Shown: positions 56,948-64,000 of the stretch, in pieces
Numbering within the stretch: position 1 is the first letter of the stretch
How the letters are laid out: each line of letters opens with the position of its first letter
NCBI GenBank assembly: GCA_038501785.1
Contig: JBAMJR010000040.1
Location: 12,576,001-12,640,000, forward strand
Source of the DNA: Myoxocephalus aenaeus
Taxonomy: Eukaryota; Chordata; Actinopteri; Perciformes; Cottidae
Length of the DNA: 64,000 nt
Direction: 5' to 3'
Notes under the pieces: generated by a model
Databases searched by the model: none
What the model saw: only the letters and a program-made list of their open reading frames with translations
What the model was told of the DNA's origin: nothing
Program-made: the position numbers and the translations under genes

Positions 56948-58400
56948 TTCTTCTTCTTCTTCTTCTTCTTCTTCTTCTTCTTCTTTTTCTTTTTCTTCTT
57001 CTTCTTCTTCTTCTTCTTCTTCTTCTTCTTCTTCTTCTTCTTCTTCTTCTTCTTCTTCTTCTTCTTCTTCTTCTTCTTCTTCTCCTCCTCCTCCTCCTCC
57101 TCCTCCTCCTGGCTCATCTCTCATCATCTGAAAGCTCCAAATCTGATTCTCCCTCAACTATCAGGCACAGCATCCTTTATGCTTGAGTTCTGTCTCTGAC
57201 AACAATGTTGAGTCATTAAATAAATACATTTTGTCCTGGCTATAATTGACATTCATAAAAGGACTATTATTTAAATAAACAAATAACTGAAATGTTTCAG
57301 AACTAAATATATCATTCTTGACATGTTAATAAACAAGAAGATATATGACTATCATAGTTAAAATGACAATAATTTAGCAATATTTGACTTACCCTTTTTG
57401 ACTTTCCATAAAATGTGCTGGCTGATCTTGTGTGGAAAGAAAGAGGAAGTTGTCATGATCCCATGTGGTATCAATGGAAAGCCCAGGATGTGCTCTTTAG
57501 AGGACAGCAGGAGTTGATAGGGTAACTCAAATGAGTAAAATGAGAGATGCAAAACCAAAGTGTCCACCACAGAGGACACACATTCATGGCTGGGTCTCAG
57601 GAGGATAATATACATACTTCACTTGTTCATTTTGAACCTTTTACATGTGGATAAAAAGGTGGTTGCTAACAAGTGGCTAAATGAATGTCCACGCCTTCCT
57701 GAACAGATTTATATTGTGATAACACTGATCATTTGTATTATGAGGCTGTTTACCGGCATCATTCCACATCAAGGATGATTTCCAGTTCCCCAGTGATGAC
57801 TTAGCTTCAGACTATTATTGTTTGTGCTGAAAGTAGCATGCTTAGATATGCAAGTGAGGCATTATCTCATGGTAACTGCTGGTCAATTTAGGAGAAATCT
57901 ACAGATGCACATAGATATATGGAATAAACATGCAGCTGAATGTGTGTTTTGGATGTTTTCTCTCCACCAGACTGAAAGAAATATTAAAAGAGATGTTATG
58001 GAAGCTAAATCGCCCAAAGTCGAATCACAAAATTGGCCAGTGCATGAAAAAAAAAAATGAAAAAAGGGTTTTGCCCGGGTTTGGGTAAATATCAAAAGAA
58101 CATACATTTCTATTCTTGCAAAATTATATAAATTCAAGCACTTTCAATGACCCATGTCTATTTTCAAAGACCTTCAAGGCCTATCTTTTTTCTGTCTTCA
58201 TGCCAAACGTTAAAAGTCGTCTACTCACTAGTCCAGCATTAGCTGTTTACTTCTGCTGATGGCATTCATACTTCAAAAATCATAAAAGTGGTGTTCATTT
58301 GTGAAGATTATCTTCTAAAATATCTTAAACGTTTGATGCCTCATAGTTTATATTCTGCGATAATCCAAAATCCAATGGATTCTGGGTTGACCTAAAAAAA
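56081..58400. other. Intergenic region with triplet-repeat block, no gene seen
   Basis: 56877-56946 is (CAT)n, 56947-57081 is (CTT)n with two (ctttt) interruptions, and 57082-57111 is (CTC)n: three triplet types merging into one another. Elsewhere the interval is AT-rich and unrecognised; it ends at the LINE frame near 58407. Confidence 0.7.
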
Positions 58401-59338
58401 ATACATGTGTTGTACATAAATAAAGGAATTCATGACTTCATATTTCTCTATAAGTCTATAGAGACTGTGTCTGTCCCACGGCCACTTAAATTAATTAAAT
58501 TAAAAGTAACTAAAAGAGGAGTTATAGAAAATAACCTCATAACGGTTAACACCACTACTGCAACAGTGCAACACGATAGGATAATTAAATGTGGACTCCT
58601 AAATATTAGATCTTTGTCTTCTAAAGCTGTATTAGTAAATGAATTAATATCTGACAACCATATTGATGTGTTCTGTCTTACTGAAACCTGGCTGAGACAT
58701 GAGGAATATGTCAGCCTAAATGAATCTACTCCTCTAAGTCATGTTAATACTCACATTCCTCGAGACACCGGCCGAGGAGGTGGAGTAGCTGCCATCTTTG
58801 ACTCGGGTCTGCTGATGGGTCCTAAACCTGGATTGAACTGCAACTCATTTGAAAGCCTTGTTCTTAGTATTTCACATCCAACCTGGAAAACAGTACAGCC
58901 CATTCTGTTTGTGGTGGTATACCGAGCACCAGGTACGTACTCAGAATTTATATCTGAATTTTCTGAGTTTTTGTCAAGTTTGGTCCTTAAGACTGATAAG
59001 GTTATTATTGTAGGGGATTTTAATATTCATGTGGATGTTAGCAATGATAGCCTTAGTGTTGCATTCAGCTTATTGTTGGATTCGATTGGCTTCTGTCAGA
59101 GAGTACAGGAACCGACTCACTGCTTTAACCACACCCTCGACCTTGTTCTTACATATGGCATTGACGTGGAGCATTTAGTAGTGTTTCCACAGAACCCTCT
59201 TTTATCAGACCATTGCCTTATAACTTTTGAGTTTATACTACCGGATTGTACAGCGTTAGGCAAGAGTTTTTACACCAGATGTCTAACTGACGGTGCTGTT
59301 GCTAGATTTAAGGAAGCGATTCCTTCTGTGTTTGATTC

Positions 59339-59828
59339 TGATAGAAAAATTCACCCGACACCTTGAGTTAAAATCATTAATCAGAACATTTATTCTATGC
59401 AAAGAGAAACAGTTACAGAATTACACAACATGACAGGTCAATCGTGTATCCCCAACTGCATCCCGAATGAGAGCAGTCTACCTTCTTAAAATCATATGTT
59501 ATCAAAATAGACAGAGGGCCTCATGACGTCTTCTGTGGCTCCATGGATGAGCCACCGCCTGTCCTTCGATAGATTGGCTGGTCAGGGCCAAAATCACAAG
59601 GCTGCAACCATACTGTTCTTAAACAAGAGACTTACTGATACTTCAGTCTCCTGACTATCAGATGACCAGACGAGGAGATGTAAGCATTAAACATGCGTGT
59701 GAGAGTTCAATCGGAAATCACTGGCTTCATAAAGAATATGACTAACTAATGTACCCTGCTAATGATTTCAGAAGGTAACATGAAAAACAGTACTTGATCA
59801 GGGAGTAAAATAAGTTTTTCTTCTAACA
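59339..59828 (-). mobile_element. Solo LTR (490 bp) with 5-bp target duplication
   Basis: It begins tgatagaaaaattcacccga and ends cttctaaca, giving TG...CA termini. gattc flanks it at 59334-59338 and 59829-59833. Removing it restores the LINE reading (FDSLPCLNITED). The minus strand carries an aataaa near 59390, so that strand is probably the sense strand. No internal retroviral genes are present. Confidence 0.88.
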
Positions 59829-60122
59829 GATTCATTACCATGTCTCAATATAACAGAGGACTCCTGTGCTAACTTTACTCCCTCCCAGATTGATCAGCTC
59901 GTCGATGGTGCTACTGGCTCACTGAAAGTGACACTGGACTCGATAGCCCCTCTAAAAAAAGAGGATCATTAAGCAAAGGAGGCTCGCTCCATGGTACAAC
60001 CCTCAGACCCGCATATTGAAGCAAGCATCAGGAAGCTTGAGGGCATATGGCGCTCCAACGGTCTGGAGGAGTCCCGGTTGGTTTGGCGGGATAGTCTGAG
60101 AACATATAAGAAGGCCCTCCGT

Positions 60123-60969
60123 TCCCACACTGCAGTATATGTAAAAGAAAAATGGGAAAGAGATGATAACCTCTCAATATCTAATGAGGACTGGTTAGAT
60201 ATGTGTAAATTCCAATGGAAATGCACCAATTCTCATATATGGCGTAATTTGCATGGAAGTGTGTTTTTTTTATTACACTAAAGCCGAAGGCACGCTTCAC
60301 GGGAGGGGATGCCACATGTTGGAGACGGTGTGGGGCTCATGAAGCAAATCACTGGCACATATTTTGGGAGTGCCCTGTGATAAAGCCCTTCTGGGCAGAA
60401 TTTCATAAAACATTAAAAGTCATATTTAACACCGACTTGCCCCTGGAATTTTCAACTTTATTCTTAGGAACATTTGATTTTCAAGCAGGGCGTCGAGATA
60501 AATACATGTTTGGCATTTTAATAACCGCTTGTAAAAAAGCGCTCACCAGACGGTGGCTGCTTCCTGAGCCCCCCACGACACAGGAATGGATAGACATAGT
60601 AAATGACATCTATGTTATGGAAGGGATCACCTTCTCCCTCCACCTTCGAAGAAGTATATTTATTCAACTCTGGGACAAGTGGGTGAGATATGCAAAACCA
60701 ATACAGACAGATTCTGTGGAGATAATGAATGAATGACCCTGTAATGCTGCTCTGGATTAGGAAACCTCTCTGATCTTTATCCCTCTCTCTCTCTCTCTAG
60801 TCCCCCCCCTGTCTGATGTATTTCTCTGTTTACATATACTCTCTCCCAAAATGTACAATGTTATTTAATTTGAAAAACTGGATGGTATATATTGAATACT
60901 ACACTTGTGCTGATGTATACTTTGTAAATTAAGCTACTGTCCAAAAACAAAAATAAAAAATAATAAAAA
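60123..60969 (+). mobile_element. Tx1/L1-like LINE 3' end with 12-bp TSD
   Basis: The insert encodes a LINE ORF2 C-terminus: VKEKWERDDNLSISNEDWLD, HWHIFWECPVIKPFWAEFHK and RRDKYMFGILITACKKALTR. The zinc-knuckle-like and following blocks are typical of fish L1/Tx1 elements. It ends in an A-rich tail (aaaaataataaaaaa). The duplication is aaggccctccgt at 60111-60122 and aaggccatccgt at 60970-60981 (one mismatch). A frame break near 60280 shows decay. Confidence 0.85.
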
Positions 60970-61111
60970 AAGGCCATCCGTAATGCCAGAGGAGCCTACT
61001 ACTCATCACTAATAGAGAAAAACAAGAGCAACCCATGGTTTCTCTTTAGCACTGTGTCTGTTGCTCTCCCTCAGGTTTCTTCCCCTTTTTACCCTGTGAA
61101 AGGGTTTTTAC

Positions 61112-61839
61112 TAGTGATGTGTCCTTTCGTGTCGAGGCTTCGATGCGCGTGTCGAGTAATCCAGGTAGATTTTGGTGAAGCGCGTATCGAGGCTTGTGTC
61201 GATGACGTATGTGGTGACGTTCGAAGCCTCGCGAGCCGGCCGTACCACGTGACTGATTCAGAAAATGGTTCGTGGGTTTGCCGTGCGATTTAAAATATAA
61301 GGGGCAGCGAAACTCAATGGATTTCCCCCTTCCTCTCTGTACCCAGCTTCATCTGTGCCTGTGAAAGGGTATTTTATAAAGCAGGCAAAATAGTCCCAAA
61401 AAGCCCAGCACTGTGGAAAAGTTCTTATTTAAAAAAAAAAAAAAATTGGACACATCAACATGGACAAGCGGAGCTGAGGCTCGAAACACCGATCCTCTGA
61501 CTGACAGACGGGTAATCTAACCACTGACCCACAGTCACATCACAACTCTCTCCCCAATTTGTTTCCACCTTTGATTTTGACCTCGCCATTATATCATAAA
61601 GATAGACACAATATTAATAAGTTAATAACTGATGTATTGGCGTCACAAACATAATTTATTAAATTCAAAGCTTCACACACCAAAGCCATGGTGTCGTTGT
61701 GATCACGCTGCCTGTTTTACATGTATGTCCACTTGGTGGCGCAGTAGAGCAAATGAAGCCCCATGAAGCTTCGGCCCATGAGCGAACCAATTGGATGGGA
61801 AGCTTCAATGCTTCAGGAAGCTTCATCTCGCCATCACTA
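61112..61839. mobile_element. hAT-like MITE (728 bp) with 8-bp TSD
   Basis: The ends are tagtgatg and catcacta, with gtttttac at 61104-61111 and 61840-61847. It is inserted in the LINE 3' tail. The body has repeated gcttcgatg/gaagcttc motifs. A related end is at 40908. Confidence 0.9.
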
Positions 61840-62613
61840 GTTTTTACTATCTTTATTTGGGGAGTTTTTCCTGATCCGATGTGAGGTCCCGGGACAGGAT
61901 GTTATGTGTACAGATTGTAAAGCCCTCAGAGGCAAACTTGTATTTGTGATGTTGGGCTATATAAAATAAACTGAATTGAATATTTGACTGTGTTGTATGT
62001 CTGGATAGTTCTACTATTCTGTTCATACTCTTACTTCCACCTCATTAACATTTCATGAACTTTATTTCATTAGTTTGTATTCATAAAGACGTCTGGAAGT
62101 GACGAGGACAGCTGTTCTCAGCCTGTTGCGCTTCATGACATCATCAAATCAAAAGTCCACATAAGGGACAACAATGAAAGGAGAGGCGAGCAGTATTCCT
62201 TATTTCTCTTATTGTCAATAAACCCCAGGAACCAAAACAAAACTCATAAGGCCCACTGGTTCCTACTGGAGAAGGACCTCTTTACTGGCTCAAACATGTC
62301 TTTACTAGAACAGGAGGAAATAGGGCTTTTATTGGGGACTATTTTCAGCAGTGCAGTAAAACATAGTCACATTCAAAATAAACTACGTGTGTGTTTTCAT
62401 GTTCGCTCACTGACGTGAATTTAACAGCTTTTGGACAACAAGGGAGCTCTCGCTAAATATAATATATACAATATAATTGGGGAAACGCTGATGATCAGGT
62501 TTGGGCTAATTTGTCTGGTTGTGTTCATTTCACTGACATGGCGACACTAAGACACAGAATGTGGTCAAACTGTGTGTCCTCTCTGCTGATGGACATCCTC
62601 TCAACCAATCAGA

Positions 62614-63746
62614 TCACTGCATGTTAGAGGGGCCCTCTTCACTCTTCATCACATGGCAGTAGGCGTAGTAGAGGGCTGCTGCTAACACAGCTAGCAGCAG
62701 CAGCCGGGTCACCGTCCACACGCGGCCTCCGGACCGGCGGTCCTGGTCCCGGGATCGCACTGCGCTGTGATTGGCTGTTCTGTTGGCCATCTGGACAGGG
62801 GGCCTGACGGGAGAGGATATTTATTATTAATAATAATAATAATACATGTTATTTGTATAGCACTTTAAAGGTACTCAAGGTCCTTTACATGGTAAAGACA
62901 AACAATAGAAGCAACAACAATATAAACACGTAAACAGTAAGAAACTAAAACATAGTTAACGAGCAGATTTAATTAAATGGGATTTAAGTGCTGTGGACTG
63001 GGGTCATGTGGACTCTGGTGGACTGGGTCATGTGGACTCTGGTGGACTGGGTCATGTGGACTCTGGTGGACTGGGTCATGTGGTCTCTGGTGGACTGGGT
63101 CATGTGGTCTCTAGTGGACTGGGTCATGTGGTCTCTAGTGGACTGGGTCATGTGGTCTCTGGTGGACTGGGTCATGTGGTCTCTGGTGGACTGGGTCATG
63201 TGGTCTCTGGTGGACTGGGTCATGTGGTCTCTGGTGGACTGGGTCATGTGGTCTCTGGTGGACTGGGTCATGTGGACTCTGGTGGGAGTGGGAGAGCAGA
63301 CGACCAGCTGAGTTCTGGATGTATTGTAGTTTATTGGTTTTGGTGGATGTGCCGTACAGGATGCTGCTGCAGTGGTCCAGTCTACAGGTGATGAAGACGA
63401 GGATGAGTGTTTCTGTGGCAGAGGAGGAGAGGGAGGGGCGGAGACGGGCAATGTTTTTGAGATGAAAGAAGGCGGTTCTTGTGATGTGCTTGACGTGGCC
63501 CCAAGGTCACAGATGTGTGTGGAGGCAGGACCAGAGGTCATCGATGCAGAGGGAGAAGTTGTGGAGCGATTTGTTTAGTGATTTTGGGCCGATGATGAGG
63601 ATGATGAGGATGATGAGGCTGTGTTGCTGTTGAGTTTACTCCTGGTGAACTATTTTGCTGAAACACACGATTAGCTAATGCAACACACTCACTCTAGCTC
63701 TTGGTCCGATTCCTCATCCGGCTCCATGTTGCCTCTTCGTTTCCGC
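62614..63746 (-). CDS. Tail-anchored protein, emerin-like C-terminus (5' end outside the window)
   Basis: Two exons: 63693-63746 (54 nt, preceded by attcag, followed by gtgagt) and 62614-62803 (preceded by cccgtcag). They join in phase to RKRRGNMEPDEESDQELE then PPVQMANRTANHSAVRSRDQ, RRSGGRVWTVTR, LLLLAVLAAALYYAYCHVMK and SEEGPSNMQ stop. An acidic stretch, an Arg-rich linker, one hydrophobic helix and about 13 residues after it fit a tail-anchored membrane protein. The end resembles human emerin (LLLF..., YHFMQAEEGNPF). EMD lies in Xq28 in humans, as do ATP2B3 and HAUS7. The LEM domain, which would settle it, is not in the window. Confidence 0.6.
62822..62945. repeat. Dispersed repeat with (AAT)n and tagcactttaaaggtactc
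   Basis: Short interspersed fish-type sequence (ttatttgtatagcactttaa) in the intron of the emerin-like gene. Confidence 0.5.
62990..63288. repeat. 24-bp minisatellite, 12 copies
   Basis: Units ctctggtggactgggtcatg plus tgga or tggt. Open in several frames because 24 is divisible by three. Confidence 0.95.
63289..63610. repeat. Dispersed fish repeat (gtacaggatgctgctgcagt)
   Basis: gtgccgtacaggatgctgct then gcagtggtccagtctacagg and gggcaatgtttttgagatga form a frequently dispersed fish sequence, possibly LINE-derived. It ends at (gatgag)n, 63592-63620. Confidence 0.5.
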
Positions 63747-64000
63747 CTGAATGGAGGAAAACTTTACACTTCAATTTCATTTTGAAAACACAAAGTAAAC
63801 CCCAATGTTGGCACATAGCAAAGTAAATTTAGCTAATTCATTTTATACTTCTTGGTACTGCCATTTATGTTCCCATCATGTTACCATTACCATAGATGGC
63901 ATCCTGATGTTGACATGTTAGCATGTAGCCGCTAACATGGCTGTGGACTCTTGTTTCGGGTGACCAAACCAGGACCCATCAGAGTTCCGTACGTTCATGC

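Larger units (their letters stand above)
58407..61985 (+). mobile_element. L2-like LINE remnant hosting three younger insertions
   Basis: LINE sequence is present at 58440-59338, 59829-60122, 60970-61111 and 61840-61985. The first part encodes an APE-type endonuclease: CGLLNIRSLSSKAVLV, DVFCLTETWL, VVVYRAPG, VIIVGDFNIHVDVSND and LLSDHCLITFE. The frame then continues as QIDQLVDGATGSLKVTLDSI. Reverse transcriptase is missing; the sequence jumps after AYYSSLIEKNKSNPWFLFST to the 3' tail also seen at 33-310. Frameshifts occur after 59950. Confidence 0.85.

Noticed and set aside
56750..57186. Poly-Glu/Asp, poly-Ser and poly-Leu frames
   Set aside because: All are translations of CAT/CTT/CTC triplet repeats on both strands.
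62988..63391. Repeat-encoded frames with WTLVDWVM or GLGHVVSGGL
   Set aside because: The 24-bp minisatellite keeps frames open; it lies in an intron of the minus-strand gene.

Overview
This is vertebrate, almost certainly teleost (ray-finned fish), nuclear DNA. Genes have GT-AG introns and vertebrate protein families. The spacer is packed with fish-type Tc1, hAT, Harbinger-like and LINE elements and with very long micro- and minisatellites. Nothing prokaryotic or viral-genomic is present apart from one solo LTR.

Layout. (1) 1-8190: no exon seen; probably an upstream atp2b3 intron, filled with a LINE 3' end, a 35-bp minisatellite, nested hAT elements, a dispersed repeat and two head-to-tail copies of a ~1.1-kb terminal-inverted-repeat element. 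(2) 8191-17494 (+): the last three coding exons of a plasma-membrane Ca2+ ATPase, best matched to ATP2B3, including the alternatively spliced site C exon. A repeat-rich 3'UTR probably runs to about 21.57 kb. (3) 21.74-24.2 kb: a large satellite, first with a ~75-bp higher-order unit, then pure decamers. (4) 24.2-28.3 kb: no gene seen, several perfect inverted repeats. (5) crebzf (-), 29295-30065, with a 5'UTR exon near 30.9-31.1 kb. (6) las1l (-), 32267-33997, one uninterrupted exon. (7) A TNFRSF14/HVEM-like receptor (+), seven exons, 35521-39458, divergent from las1l across a spacer holding two head-to-head LINE fragments. (8) mrpl49 (+), 43578-44108, also one exon. (9) haus7 (-), nine exons, 45228-52053, with an intron 7 containing a three-layer transposon nest. 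(10) A ninjurin gene (+), four exons, 52907-55718. (11) 58.4-62.0 kb: an L2-like LINE remnant interrupted by a solo LTR, a Tx1/L1-like LINE 3' end and a hAT MITE, each with target-site duplications that I could read. (12) 62614-63746 (-): the last two exons of a small tail-anchored protein resembling the C-terminus of emerin; its 5' end is outside the window.

How the parts relate. These are unrelated cellular functions (Ca2+ export, bZIP transcription factor, rRNA processing, TNF-receptor signalling, mitochondrial ribosome, spindle augmin, membrane rupture/adhesion, possibly nuclear envelope), not an operon-like system. ATP2B3, HAUS7 and EMD all lie in Xq28 in humans, which supports part of the assignment as conserved synteny. 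The most interesting material is where repeats meet splice signals: CA repeats flanking the atp2b3 alternative exon, a (TG)n tract serving as the haus7 exon 2 acceptor region, a tandemly triplicated haus7 splice donor, an intronic array of acceptor-like pyrimidine-TAG units, and a transposon end about 10 bp from a haus7 donor. Exon boundaries were derived by hand from splice consensus, reading frame and family homology; all six complete gene models close in frame.
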